Positions 17,938 to 27,614 of a DNA stretch of 64,000 nt are shown here, in pieces (within the stretch, counting starts at the first letter, position 1; every line of letters begins with the position of its first letter). The position numbers and the translations under genes were made by a program. The DNA is from Desulforegulaceae bacterium (GTDB lineage: Bacteria > Desulfobacterota > Desulfobacteria > Desulfobacterales > JACKCP01). Location: NCBI GenBank assembly GCA_034006035.1, contig JAVETN010000002.1, positions 210,910 to 274,909 of the forward strand, in the 5' to 3' direction. The notes beneath the pieces were generated by a model. That model did not search any database. It was not told where the DNA came from and saw nothing but the letters and a program-made list of their open reading frames with translations.

Positions 17938-18546
17938 ATGGAAAACCTATTAAGTCTTTTTGTAAACTCAGTTTTTGTAGGAAACATTCTTTTATCATAT
18001 TTTTTGGGAATGTGTGCTTTTGTTGCGGTTTCCAATAATTATAAAACTGCAGTAGGCATTGGATTTGCCGTTATTTTTGTAAACTCTGTTACAGCACCTG
18101 TAAACTGGCTTGTATTTCATTATCTTCTTGCCCCTGGAGCTTTGTCATGGGCAGGTTTGCCAAACATGGACCTGAGTTTTTTAAAATACATTACTTTTAT
18201 TGCCTCAATAGCTGCCATGGTACAAATTGTTGAAATGATAATAGACAGGTTCTCTCAACCTCTTTATACTGCACTTGGCGTATTTCTTCCGCTTATTGCA
18301 GTTAATTGTGCAATCCTTGGTGCCTCCCTTTTCATGGTTGAAAGGGAATACTCTCTTACTGAAACAATAGTTTTTGGATTTGGCTCTGGATTTGGATGGT
18401 TTCTTGCCATGATAACTCTTGCTGCTATAAGAATTAAGCTTTTGTATGCTGATCCCCCTGAAGGACTCAAAGGTTACGGGTTGACCATGATAGTAGCAGG
18501 TCTTATGTCAATGGGATTTATGATTTTTTCAGGGATTTCTCTTTAA
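17938..18546 (+). CDS. nqrE: Na+-translocating NADH:quinone reductase subunit E
   Basis: 202 residues, six transmembrane helices, paralogous to NqrD with opposite orientation in the membrane. Cysteine-bearing helix breaks occur in [13 protein letters not shown] (about residue 26) and [13 protein letters not shown] (about residue 121). The N-terminus [20 protein letters not shown] is the NqrE signature. A GGTGGAGG Shine-Dalgarno precedes the ATG, and the gene is 25 nt upstream of nqrF. Confidence 0.95.
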   Translation: MENLLSLFVNSVFVGNILLSYFLGMCAFVAVSNNYKTAVGIGFAVIFVNSVTAPVNWLVFHYLLAPGALSWAGLPNMDLSFLKYITFIASIAAMVQIVEMIIDRFSQPLYTALGVFLPLIAVNCAILGASLFMVEREYSLTETIVFGFGSGFGWFLAMITLAAIRIKLLYADPPEGLKGYGLTMIVAGLMSMGFMIFSGISL

Positions 18547-18571
18547 ACAAAACTTATTAGGAGATTTTGAA

Positions 18572-19789
18572 GTGATATATTTTGTAAGCCTTTCAGTTTT
18601 TACAGGCGTAACCCTTTCCTTGGTGGTTCTTCTTTTAATTGTAAAAAACAAGCTTTCTCCGGCAGGCAAAAATAAAATAATAATAAACGAAGATAAATCA
18701 AAAAGCATCGAAGTATCCAGCGGAACAAACCTATTAAACGCCCTTGTAAACGAAGGGATTCTACTTCCATCTGCCTGCGGAGGAGGAGGAACCTGTGGAT
18801 TGTGTAAACTTCAGGTCCTTGAAGGTGGAGGAGAAATTCTTCCCACTGAACTTGGCCATATAACAAGAAGCGAAAAAAAAGATCAAGTAAGACTTGCATG
18901 TATGATGAGGGTCAGAGATGACCTTAAAATAAAAATTCCCGATGAAATATTTAATATTTCAGCTTATGATGCTGAAGTTGTTTCAAACGACAACATTTCT
19001 ACCTATATAAAAGAACTTATCCTCAAAGTTGATGATTCCCAAACCTTTGAATTCAAAGAAGGTACTTATATCCAAATAGAAGTGCCCCCCTATGAAAACA
19101 TAAAATTCAGTGATTTTGATATAGATGATCAATACATTGAAGAATGGGAAAGCGAAGGACTTCTTAATCTCACAGCTTCTTCCAGTGAAGAAGTCATCCG
19201 TGCCTATTCAATTGCAAATGCCCCCTATGAAAAAGACGTGATTCTTACAATAAGAATAGCAAATCCGCCTGAAGACAAACCTGATGTAATGCCAGGCCTT
19301 GGTACCTCATATCTCTTTACACTTAAACCCGGAGACAAGGTCAGATTCACAGGTCCTTACGGGGATTTCTTTGTAAAAGACACAGACAATGAAATCTGCT
19401 TTGTGGGAGGAGGTGCTGGAATGGCTCCAATGAGATGTCATATACTTCACCTTTTAAACACCCTTGATTCAAAAAGAAAAATCACCTTCTGGTACGGAGC
19501 AAGATCTGTAAGGGAAATTTTTTATGAGGACCTTTTCAGGGATCTTGAAAAAAAGCATGATAATTTCAAATTTTATATAGCCTTATCTGAACCAATTGAA
19601 TCGGAAAAATGGGATGGAATGACAGGATATATCCACCAGGCCCTTTATGATAATTATATTAAACAGCATAATTCACCGGAAGATATTGAATATTATCTTT
19701 GCGGCCCCCCAATAATGGTTGAGTCAGTAATTAAAATGCTTATAAACGAGGGAGTGGAAGAAGATTCAATTCTGTTTGATGCTTTTTAA
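18572..19789 (+). CDS. nqrF: Na+-translocating NADH:quinone reductase subunit F (NADH-oxidising)
   Basis: 405 residues, starting with GTG behind a GGAG Shine-Dalgarno. It has an N-terminal membrane helix (about 3-24), then a 2Fe-2S ferredoxin domain with CGGGGTCGLC near residue 69 and the fourth cysteine in LACMMR near 110. An FAD domain follows (RAYSIANAPYE near 211) and then an NAD domain (CFVGGGAGMAPMR near 277, YLCGPPIM near 380). It oxidises NADH and feeds electrons to the membrane subunits. Its presence, rather than RnfB, shows this is an Nqr and not an Rnf operon despite the ferredoxin motifs in subunit A. Confidence 0.96.
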   Translation: MIYFVSLSVFTGVTLSLVVLLLIVKNKLSPAGKNKIIINEDKSKSIEVSSGTNLLNALVNEGILLPSACGGGGTCGLCKLQVLEGGGEILPTELGHITRSEKKDQVRLACMMRVRDDLKIKIPDEIFNISAYDAEVVSNDNISTYIKELILKVDDSQTFEFKEGTYIQIEVPPYENIKFSDFDIDDQYIEEWESEGLLNLTASSSEEVIRAYSIANAPYEKDVILTIRIANPPEDKPDVMPGLGTSYLFTLKPGDKVRFTGPYGDFFVKDTDNEICFVGGGAGMAPMRCHILHLLNTLDSKRKITFWYGARSVREIFYEDLFRDLEKKHDNFKFYIALSEPIESEKWDGMTGYIHQALYDNYIKQHNSPEDIEYYLCGPPIMVESVIKMLINEGVEEDSILFDAF

Positions 19790-19800
19790 TCCATAACAAA

Positions 19801-19826
19801 CCGGGGGTTTTCCCCGGCTTTCAGCT
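19801..19826 (+). terminator. Terminator after nqrABCDEF
   Basis: CCGGGG and CCCCGG form a 6-bp GC-rich stem around GTTTT, 11 nt after the nqrF stop. The following T-rich run is interrupted (CTTTCAGCTTTT), so termination may be moderate. Confidence 0.7.
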
Positions 19827-19874
19827 TTTAATAAAAAAACAAAAATACCCACAAATACAGCTAATCGCTACCAA

Positions 19875-20873
19875 CTAAAGATAAGAAATTTCTTCCTTTA
19901 ACATACAGCAGGCAATTTTATAAAAAGGCTTTCCATTTTTGTCATAACTCAAATTACCCGGCTGAATTATTTTATTCAAAACACAACCTTCAGGTATATC
20001 AAGATCAAAAAGGGATTCTTCTGTTATGCCGCTGTTTTTTAATAAACGATTTTTATCAAACTCATAGGAATGAACAGGATAATCTTCGCAAAGAGGGCAT
20101 TTGTATACCCTGTCATTTGGAAAAAGAAAGTAGTTGTCAGCAACAACACCCGCACATTCAAATTTTTCATCTAAGCCTAAAAAAACCTTTGGATAAGTGA
20201 CTATAATTTTATGATCCCTTGCAATTTTATCGGCTATTTCAGGAACTACACTTTCCCAAGTACCTTTTGTAAGCTGTAATGAGCTTCCTTTTTCATCTGC
20301 AGAGCCTCTTATTCCTATCACCTGAATAAAAAATCGTGAAATTCCAAGATCTTTGACAAGATCATACATATTTTCAAGTTCATGGATGTTTTTAGAACTT
20401 ACTGTATATATCAAGCTTGTGGTAAATCCTTTATCAGCAGCTTCTTTTATACCCCTGGTGCAAGTATCAAAAACACCTTTCCCTCTAATGGGATCGTTTG
20501 TTTCAGGGGAAGCTCCGTCAAGGCTGAAGCTAATAAAATCAAGATCTGAAGGCTTGATTTTATTTAAAATATCATTGAAAAGATATCCATTGGTATCAAT
20601 TGTAATTGATGAATAACCAAGTTCTCCTGCTTTTTTTACTCCATAGGCAAGATTGGGATTTAAAGTCGGTTCTCCCCCAAGAAAAATCACATTGGCCTCT
20701 TTGTTTTTATTTGAAAAAAACTTCAGCCACTCATAAATTTCCTGCTCAGAAAGTGTTTTGGTTCCGTGCTGAGAAGGATTTATATAGCAATGTTTGCATT
20801 TAAGATTGCATTGGGTGAGAATATGAAAAAAAATATTTGTTGCATGTTTTTTAAAATCTACTGTCCGTTTCAT
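19875..20873 (-). CDS. Radical SAM protein with SPASM-like C-terminal cysteines
   Basis: 332 residues. The radical SAM motif CNLKCKHC is at about residues 22-29, then the SAM-binding FLGGEPTLNP near 64 and a FSLDGASPETND motif near 136. The C-terminal part holds extra cysteines (CAGVV, KCPLCEDYP, GCVLN, ACCML), arranged as in SPASM/twitch auxiliary cluster domains. These are typical of peptide- or protein-modifying enzymes, sulfatase maturases and heme d1/PQQ-type enzymes. No small precursor peptide gene was found next to it, so the substrate is open. It is 81 nt downstream of the cNMP-binding gene on the same strand. Confidence 0.85.
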   Translation of the reverse strand: MKRTVDFKKHATNIFFHILTQCNLKCKHCYINPSQHGTKTLSEQEIYEWLKFFSNKNKEANVIFLGGEPTLNPNLAYGVKKAGELGYSSITIDTNGYLFNDILNKIKPSDLDFISFSLDGASPETNDPIRGKGVFDTCTRGIKEAADKGFTTSLIYTVSSKNIHELENMYDLVKDLGISRFFIQVIGIRGSADEKGSSLQLTKGTWESVVPEIADKIARDHKIIVTYPKVFLGLDEKFECAGVVADNYFLFPNDRVYKCPLCEDYPVHSYEFDKNRLLKNSGITEESLFDLDIPEGCVLNKIIQPGNLSYDKNGKPFYKIACCMLKEEISYL

Positions 20874-20954
20874 TTTATAATAAAACCTTGAATTTCCTTA
20901 TTATATTTAAATTAATCTCAAATAAACCATGAAAGTGATAGTTGAAAATTTAAC

Positions 20955-21467
20955 TTATTCCTGTTTGGATTTGTAAAACTCAATCTCATCTTTAGCCTTT
21001 ATAAGCTCATCATTGGCAAGTCTTAATCTTGCAGAAAGATACTCTGCAAATATCCTGTATAAAAGCAAAAGAAAGTCAAGTCTTTCTTCTCTATTGTCTT
21101 CTGACATTATCCTGTCCCCTGCTCCGGTATTTACTGCAAGACACATGGATTCATTAACTGAAAGAACAGAAGCTGATCTACCCTGCTTGTCAATCAGTCT
21201 CATTTCACCAAAAATTTCTCCCATTTTTTTTATTCTGGAAATTTCATGGGAGTTTTTTACAATCCTTACTTCTCCGTCAAGAAGAAAATAAAGCCAAGGG
21301 TCTGAATCACCCTCCCTGATAATTGTTTCACCATCTTTATATTTTCTGATTTTGCTAAGCCTTAAAAGATTGGAAAGACTATCAAGTTCAAAATTTCTAA
21401 GAGCAGGTATTCTCATGAGTTTTTGAATGTTTTCAATATTGTCTTTTAAATATTTTGTTTCCTTCAC
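20955..21467 (-). CDS. Cyclic-nucleotide-binding-domain protein without DNA-binding domain
   Basis: 170 residues. The double-stranded beta-helix domain occupies about residues 20-130, with the signature DGETIIREGDSDPWLYFLLD and the phosphate-cassette region GEIFGEMRLID...RSASV. The canonical cassette arginine is plausibly present in GRSASV. There is no C-terminal helix-turn-helix; the tail is a charged helix (about 135-170) that may form a coiled coil. It is therefore more likely a signalling or scaffold protein than a Crp-type transcription factor. It probably forms a transcription unit with the downstream radical SAM gene. Confidence 0.8.
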   Translation of the reverse strand: MKETKYLKDNIENIQKLMRIPALRNFELDSLSNLLRLSKIRKYKDGETIIREGDSDPWLYFLLDGEVRIVKNSHEISRIKKMGEIFGEMRLIDKQGRSASVLSVNESMCLAVNTGAGDRIMSEDNREERLDFLLLLYRIFAEYLSARLRLANDELIKAKDEIEFYKSKQE

Positions 21468-21647
21468 GGCAAATCCCTTTACACAAATTTTACTAAGCCA
21501 TCTTTTACCTGAATTTACATCTATTTTAATAATATAAACTTTTTAAAATTTTCAACAACTCATGATTACATATTTTGTTATTTAAGTGAACCTATATCCT
21601 TTTAGATAATTCAGGTAAATTCATCTAGATGAAAACTTTTTAAACAT

Positions 21648-23036
21648 TCATTTAGAAAATGAAACAGGATATTCTCCGTCAAAACAAGCCTTGCAAAACC
21701 CTTGATCTGGAAGTGAAATTCCTGTTGATTCAAGAAGTCCTTCAAGGCTTAAATAATGAAGAGTGTCAAGATCAAGATAAGTTCTTAGTTCATCCACAGT
21801 TTTTTTGGCTGCAACAAGTTCTCCCCTGCTTGAAAAATCTATTCCATAAACACAAGGGAATCTATGGGGAGGGCAGCTTATCCTCATGTGTATTTTTTTA
21901 ACTCCAAGATCCCTTAGAGCCTTCACCCTTGTTTTTGCAGTTGTGCCTCTTATTATTGAATCTTCAACTATTATTATTTCTTTATTTTTTAAAACCTCTT
22001 TAACAGGGTTAAGTTTGATTCTCACCCCAAATTCCCTCATTTCCTGGGTAGGCTGAATAAAGGTTCTTCCAACATAGTGGTTTCTTATCATACCCATTTC
22101 AAAAGGAATTTTTGATTCTTTAGAATAACCTATGGCAGCATAAACCCCTGAATCTGGAAAAGGCATTACAATATCAGCATCAACAGGAGCTTCCTTTGCA
22201 AGCTGAATTCCATGTGATTTTCTCATCTCATAAACATTTTTCCCGAAAAAAGTTGAATCAGGTCTTGCAAAATAAATATACTCAAAAATGCAAAATGCTC
22301 TTTTAGCAGGCTTAGGGCTGTTTATGCTTCTGATTCCGTCTTTGTTAATAATTACAATTTCACCTGGTTCCAGTTCTCGTAAAAACTCTGCCTGAACAAG
22401 ATCAAGGGCACAGGTTTCAGAAGAAAGAACATATTTTCCATTTAATTTACCAATACAAAGAGGCCTGAAACTATGGGGGTCTTTTATTCCTATAAGTTCT
22501 CCATTACTTGTCATGGCAATAAAGGAAAATGCTCCTTCAAGTTTTTCAGCTGTTTTTACAAGAGCTGTTTCAAGATTATTTCCTTTAAGATTTTTTACAA
22601 ACACATGGATGGCAATTTCACTGTCCATTGTTGTCTGAAAAATTGAGCCGTCATCCTCAAGCTCTTTTTTCAGGATATGGGAATTGGTAAGATTTCCATT
22701 GTGTACAAGGGCAAAAGACATATTTTTATGTTGAACAAGAAAAGGCTGGGTATTTTCAACCATTGAGTTACCAGCAGTGGAATATCTTACATGGCCTATG
22801 GCAAGATTTCCTTTTAAACTTTCAAGATCTTCCTTTGAAAAAACATCTGGAACAAGACCCATCCCTTTTTTGCATTGAATTTTTTTGTCATCAGAAAGCA
22901 CACTGATTCCAGCACTTTCCTGACCTCTGTGCTGAAGGGCATAAAGTCCAAAATATGTGAGCTGTGCCGCATCTTTGTGATCTAAAATCCCAAAAATTCC
23001 GCAGGCTTCCCTTGGTCTGTTTTCTGAACAAAACAT
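21648..23036 (-). CDS. purF: Amidophosphoribosyltransferase (glutamine PRPP amidotransferase), Fe-S type
   Basis: 462 residues. It makes phosphoribosylamine from PRPP and glutamine, the first committed step of purine synthesis. An 11-residue propeptide (MFCSENRPREA) precedes the catalytic cysteine of CGIFG, as in the Bacillus-type self-processing enzyme. Glutaminase segments (LQHRGQESAGI, GHVRYSTAG) follow, and the PRPP loop is VEDSIIRGTT near residue 347. Cysteines in RAFCIFEYIYF, ISCPPHRFPC and GFCKACF agree with the 4Fe-4S ligands of that enzyme class. It is the last gene of carA-carB-purF, 5 nt after the carB stop. Confidence 0.96.
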   Translation of the reverse strand: MFCSENRPREACGIFGILDHKDAAQLTYFGLYALQHRGQESAGISVLSDDKKIQCKKGMGLVPDVFSKEDLESLKGNLAIGHVRYSTAGNSMVENTQPFLVQHKNMSFALVHNGNLTNSHILKKELEDDGSIFQTTMDSEIAIHVFVKNLKGNNLETALVKTAEKLEGAFSFIAMTSNGELIGIKDPHSFRPLCIGKLNGKYVLSSETCALDLVQAEFLRELEPGEIVIINKDGIRSINSPKPAKRAFCIFEYIYFARPDSTFFGKNVYEMRKSHGIQLAKEAPVDADIVMPFPDSGVYAAIGYSKESKIPFEMGMIRNHYVGRTFIQPTQEMREFGVRIKLNPVKEVLKNKEIIIVEDSIIRGTTAKTRVKALRDLGVKKIHMRISCPPHRFPCVYGIDFSSRGELVAAKKTVDELRTYLDLDTLHYLSLEGLLESTGISLPDQGFCKACFDGEYPVSFSK

Positions 23037-23041
23037 TAGAT

Positions 23042-26000
23042 TTAATAATACTCCTGAATTGGTTTTACTTTGATTTCATTTTGTTTAAGAGCCTTTACGG
23101 CAAGACAATAGGTTGCTGCGCCCTCTGTTGTAGTGGTGTATGGAATTCCAAAACTTAAGGCAGCTCTTCTTATCTTATATCCGTCTTTTTCAGTTCTTGA
23201 ACTTCCGCTGGGTGTATTAAAAACAAGGGAAATTGAATTGTTTTTTATTTCATCAACAACATGGGGTCTTCCAACAGAAACTTTTCTTACCATTGTATTT
23301 TTTATCCCCTGCTCTTCAAAAAAAGCAGATGTTCCCCTTGTTGCCATAATTTCAAATCCAAGGTCAATAAAATCCTTTGCAATTACAGCAGCTTTTTCCT
23401 TGTCTTCATTTCTTACACTTATAAAAACCCTGCCCGATTCAGGAAGTTTCTGCCCTGCCCCGTAAATTGATTTTGCTATGGCATTTCCAAGCTCTTTGTC
23501 TATTCCCATTACTTCACCTGTAGACTTCATTTCAGGACCTAAAACAAGATCAACTTCAGGAAATTTATTAAAAGGAAGAACAACTTCTTTTACAGCATAA
23601 TGGGGAAGATCATGATAATCCTTAAGTCCTAGTTCGTCTATGGTTTTACCCAGCATAACTTTTGTGGCCATTTTTGCCAGGGGAACTCCGGTTGCCTTGC
23701 TTACAAAAGGAATTGTTCTTGAAGCTCTTGGATTTACTTCAATAATATAAAGTTCATTGTTTTTTACTGCATACTGAACATTCATAAGACCAATAACCTC
23801 AAGCTCCTTTGCCATGGAACCTGTTGCAGTTCTTATTTCTTCAATTATTTCATCAGAAAGGCTGTATGGAGGAATAACACAGGCACTGTCACCTGAATGA
23901 ATCCCTGCTTCTTCAATATGCTGCATAATTCCGCCAATTATTGTTTTTTTCCCGTCTGAAAGGGCATCAACATCAATTTCAATGGCTCCTTGCAAAAATT
24001 TATCTATTAAAACAGGATGACCTTCTGAAACTGCAAATCCATATTTTGAAAACTCTTTAAGATCTTGTCTATTATAAACAATTTTCATGGCTCTTCCGCC
24101 AAGAACATAGGAAGGCCTTACAAGCACAGGGTACCCAAGCTCTTCTGCTACTGTGATTGCTTCAGTTTCTGAAAAGGCAATTCCGCTTTCAGGCTGTCTT
24201 AATCCAAGCTTGTTAAGCATTGACTGGAACTCTTCCCTGTCTTCTGCCTTATTTATGTTTGAAGGACTTGTTCCAATTATTTTCACTCCTGCCTTTTCAA
24301 GCTGAAGTGCTAGATTAAGAGGAGTCTGCCCCCCGAACTGAACAATTACTCCGTCGGGATTTTCAGCTTTTACTATATGAAGAACATCCTCTTTTGTAAG
24401 AGGTTCAAAATAAAGTTTATCTGAAATATCATAGTCTGTGCTTACTGTTTCAGGGTTTGAATTCACCATTATTGATTCAACCCCTTCTTCTTTTAAAGCA
24501 AAAGAAGCGTGAACACAGCAGTAATCAAACTCTATACCCTGGCCTATTCGATTTGGACCGCCCCCAAGAATCATTACCTTTTTACAATCATTTATTCTTG
24601 ATTCATCAATTTGCTCATAGGTTGAATAAAAATATGGAGTTAAGGCTGGAAATTCTCCAGAGCAGGTATCAACAAGCTTATAAACAGGAAATATTTTATT
24701 TTTATCTCTAAACTCTTCAATTTCTTCAATTTTTTTATCTAAAAGATTTGAAAGCTGAATATCTGAAAATCCCATTTTTTTAGCTTGATAAAAAAGCTCT
24801 TTGTCTATGTTTGAGCCTGCTTTTTTTATAACTTCTTCAAAATCAACAATTTGTTTTATCTGATTAAGAAACCAGGGATCAATTGAAGTTGCCTTGGATA
24901 TCTCTTCAATGGTCATTCCTTTTTTAAGGGCATATCTTAAATAAAAAAGCCTTTGGGAATTTGGAGTCACAAGCTTGTACATGAGTTCTTCTGTTTCAGG
25001 AAGCTCAATATCTTTTCCATCACAACCAAGTCCGGCTCTTCCTGTTTCAAGGGATCTCAAGGCTTTTTGAAGAGACTCTTTAAAAGTTCTTCCAATTGAC
25101 ATTGTTTCACCAACCGATTTCATTGTGGTTGTTAAAACGTCTTTTGTTTCAGGAAACTTTTCAAATGTCCATCTTGGGATTTTTAAAACAACATAATCTA
25201 TTGAAGGCTCAAAAGATGCCATTGTCTGGCCTGTTATATCGTTTTTAAGCTCATCCAGTGAATACCCTATTGCAAGTTTTGCTGCAATTTTTGCTATGGG
25301 ATAACCAGTTGCTTTTGAAGCAAGGGCAGAACTTCTGGAAACCCTTGGATTCATTTCAACAACTATCATATCTCCGTTTTTGGGGTTTATAGCAAACTGA
25401 ACATTTGAGCCTCCGGTTTCAACACCGATTTCCCTTATAATGGCAATGGAGGCATCTCTTAATGCTTTATATTCCTTATCAGTCAATGTCTGGGCAGGAG
25501 CAACAGTTATACTGTCTCCTGTATGAACTCCCATTGCATCAATATTTTCAATTGAGCAAATAATTACAACATTGTCTTTTCTGTCCCTTACAACCTCAAT
25601 TTCGTATTCTTTCCATCCAAGCACAGACTCTTCAATCATTATCTGATCAATCATACTGGCATCAAGGCCTGACTTTGCAACAGCTTCAAGCTCTTCCCGG
25701 TTGTAGGCAACTCCTCCGCCTGTACCTCCAAGGGTGTAACTTGGTCTTATTATAAGAGGAAAACCAATTGAGTCGGCAATTTGCCTTGCTTCATCCATTG
25801 ATTGGGCAAACCCGCTTTTGGGAACCCTTAACCCGATTTTATCCATGGCTTCCCTGAATTGCTCCCTGTCTTCAGCTTTTTCTATTGCCTCAACAGACAC
25901 ACCTATCATTTCAACATTGTATTTTTTCAAAATACCTTTTTTGGCAGCTTCAACAGCCACATTAAGACCTGTTTGTCCACCTATGGTGGGAAGGATTGCA

Positions 26001-26251
26001 TCAGGTCTTTCTTTTTCAATAATTTTTTCTAAAATATCTGAATTAACTGGTTCAATATAGGTTTTATCGGCCATCTCAGGATCAGTCATTATTGTTGCAG
26101 GATTACTGTTTACAAGAATAACTTCATATCCTTCTTCTCTTAATGCTTTGCATGCCTGGGTGCCGGAATAGTCAAATTCACAAGCCTGTCCTATGACAAT
26201 GGGACCTGCTCCTATTATCAAAATTTTTTTAATATCTGTTCTTTTGGGCAT
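23042..26251 (-). CDS. carB: Carbamoyl-phosphate synthase large subunit
   Basis: 1069 residues, the full family length. It forms carbamoyl phosphate from bicarbonate, ammonia and 2 ATP for pyrimidines and arginine. Two homologous ATP-grasp halves are evident: [17 protein letters not shown] near residue 14 and [16 protein letters not shown] near 565. Each is followed by lid and ATP-site motifs ([23 protein letters not shown]). The C-terminal MGS-like allosteric domain ([14 protein letters not shown] near 985) binds effectors. It is 18 nt downstream of carA. Nothing unusual is seen in its active sites, in contrast to carA. Confidence 0.97.
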   Translation of the reverse strand: MPKRTDIKKILIIGAGPIVIGQACEFDYSGTQACKALREEGYEVILVNSNPATIMTDPEMADKTYIEPVNSDILEKIIEKERPDAILPTIGGQTGLNVAVEAAKKGILKKYNVEMIGVSVEAIEKAEDREQFREAMDKIGLRVPKSGFAQSMDEARQIADSIGFPLIIRPSYTLGGTGGGVAYNREELEAVAKSGLDASMIDQIMIEESVLGWKEYEIEVVRDRKDNVVIICSIENIDAMGVHTGDSITVAPAQTLTDKEYKALRDASIAIIREIGVETGGSNVQFAINPKNGDMIVVEMNPRVSRSSALASKATGYPIAKIAAKLAIGYSLDELKNDITGQTMASFEPSIDYVVLKIPRWTFEKFPETKDVLTTTMKSVGETMSIGRTFKESLQKALRSLETGRAGLGCDGKDIELPETEELMYKLVTPNSQRLFYLRYALKKGMTIEEISKATSIDPWFLNQIKQIVDFEEVIKKAGSNIDKELFYQAKKMGFSDIQLSNLLDKKIEEIEEFRDKNKIFPVYKLVDTCSGEFPALTPYFYSTYEQIDESRINDCKKVMILGGGPNRIGQGIEFDYCCVHASFALKEEGVESIMVNSNPETVSTDYDISDKLYFEPLTKEDVLHIVKAENPDGVIVQFGGQTPLNLALQLEKAGVKIIGTSPSNINKAEDREEFQSMLNKLGLRQPESGIAFSETEAITVAEELGYPVLVRPSYVLGGRAMKIVYNRQDLKEFSKYGFAVSEGHPVLIDKFLQGAIEIDVDALSDGKKTIIGGIMQHIEEAGIHSGDSACVIPPYSLSDEIIEEIRTATGSMAKELEVIGLMNVQYAVKNNELYIIEVNPRASRTIPFVSKATGVPLAKMATKVMLGKTIDELGLKDYHDLPHYAVKEVVLPFNKFPEVDLVLGPEMKSTGEVMGIDKELGNAIAKSIYGAGQKLPESGRVFISVRNEDKEKAAVIAKDFIDLGFEIMATRGTSAFFEEQGIKNTMVRKVSVGRPHVVDEIKNNSISLVFNTPSGSSRTEKDGYKIRRAALSFGIPYTTTTEGAATYCLAVKALKQNEIKVKPIQEYY

Positions 26252-26269
26252 AACCCTTAAATCTTCCTT

Positions 26270-27415
26270 TTATTGTTCTTTAGTTTTAAAATCATTTATC
26301 ATTTTTTTTAAATCTGAAAAAAAACCCGACGAGTTCTCAAGGCCTGGAGAAGCTTCAGGAAGGTGTTGAACGCAGATTAGAGAAAATTCTTTGTGTTTGA
26401 AACCTTCAATTGTATCATCATTTAGATTCAGGTGAGTAATCTTAACTTTACCTTGATCAATACTTTCAGTTTCAATTGCAAATCCGTGATTTTGTGCTCT
26501 TGATTCTATACTTCCGTCTTCTTTTTTTACTGGATTATTTGGCCCTCTATGCCCATGTTTCAGCTTAAAAGTGTTTCCACCCACAGCAAGCCCGGCAAGT
26601 CCGGTTCCAAGACAAATTCCAAAAATCGGCTTAAACCCTAAAATATTTTTAATTGTTTCAACTGCATAATCTAAAGGCTTTGGATCTCCTGGCCCGTTTG
26701 AAAGAAAAACTCCGTCAGGATCAAGGTTTTTGACTTCATAAGAACTTGTAAATGCCGGAACAACAAGAACTTCAAAATCATTTAAATCCAAAAGGTTTAA
26801 AACACTGAAACTTACTCCAAAATCAAAAACACAGATTTTATTTTTTCCTTTTGACTTCCAAACTTTGTCGCCTGAATCCAGGTTATCAAGAAATGTTTTA
26901 CCCTTATTATCCCAAAAATAAGGTTTTGTTGTTGTAAGATTTTTTACAAGATCCCTGCCTTCTATTAAAGGGAAACTTTTAGCTTTTTCAACAAGATTTT
27001 GCGGGCAATCTGTTTCATAAGTGGAAATAAAACCACGCATGGTTCCGCTTTCCCTTAAATGAACAACAAGTCCTCTTGTGTCTAAATCATGGATCCCTAA
27101 AATATTTTCTGACTGAAGATAAGCCGAAAGGCTTTTGGTTGATCTGTAATTGCTGGGGTAATTTTGATATTCTTTAACAATAAAAGATGAAACCTGAATT
27201 TTATCTGATTCCACATCCTCATCATTAACCCCGTAACTGCCGATAAGAGGATAGGTCATTACCACCATTTGACCGCTATAGGAAGGATTTGTCAAAACCT
27301 CCTGATAACCGGTCATACCTGTATTAAAAACAAGCTCCCCGCCCGATTCTCCGGGCCCGGTAAAACTCTTGCACGGAAATATAGTCCCGTCTTCCAGGGC
27401 AAGAACTGCTTTCAT
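26270..27415 (-). CDS. carA: Carbamoyl-phosphate synthase small subunit, with altered glutaminase site
   Basis: 381 residues, normal length, with the usual N-terminal domain (ALEDGTIFPCKSF) and a C-terminal class-I glutaminase fold. The nucleophile is kept in GICLG near residue 268, and SNGPGDP and AQNHGFAI are present. However, the usual GICLGHQ is GICLGTG, and the usual VQYHPEAS is VQHLPEAS near residue 349. By alignment, this replaces the glutamine-binding Gln and the catalytic His of E. coli CarA (Q273, H353). The normal DFGxKxNIL region is also changed to DFGVSFSVL. The subunit may be a weak or inactive glutaminase that gates or stabilises CarB. First gene of carA-carB-purF. Confidence 0.92.
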   Translation of the reverse strand: MKAVLALEDGTIFPCKSFTGPGESGGELVFNTGMTGYQEVLTNPSYSGQMVVMTYPLIGSYGVNDEDVESDKIQVSSFIVKEYQNYPSNYRSTKSLSAYLQSENILGIHDLDTRGLVVHLRESGTMRGFISTYETDCPQNLVEKAKSFPLIEGRDLVKNLTTTKPYFWDNKGKTFLDNLDSGDKVWKSKGKNKICVFDFGVSFSVLNLLDLNDFEVLVVPAFTSSYEVKNLDPDGVFLSNGPGDPKPLDYAVETIKNILGFKPIFGICLGTGLAGLAVGGNTFKLKHGHRGPNNPVKKEDGSIESRAQNHGFAIETESIDQGKVKITHLNLNDDTIEGFKHKEFSLICVQHLPEASPGLENSSGFFSDLKKMINDFKTKEQ

Positions 27416-27614
27416 AAAAAGCCCCCTTTGAGGTTATTTAAAAAAAATCAGCTAAATATAGCATAATAATATCTGATTACAACTTTTAAATTATACATTC
27501 AGTCGCCGTTAACTACCATAGAAAAGTTTATAAAATTAAACAAACAAGCTTAATTTTTGTGTTATATTTAAGAAAATAATTTTTAATTTTACAAAAAGGC
27601 AGGTAACCCAGCCA

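Noticed and set aside
14075..19789. Reading the operon as an Rnf complex because of the ferredoxin motifs in the first subunit
   Set aside because: Gene order A-B-C-D-E-F, the NqrA-like core and a C-terminal NqrF with 2Fe-2S, FAD and NAD domains show an Nqr complex; no RnfB is present.
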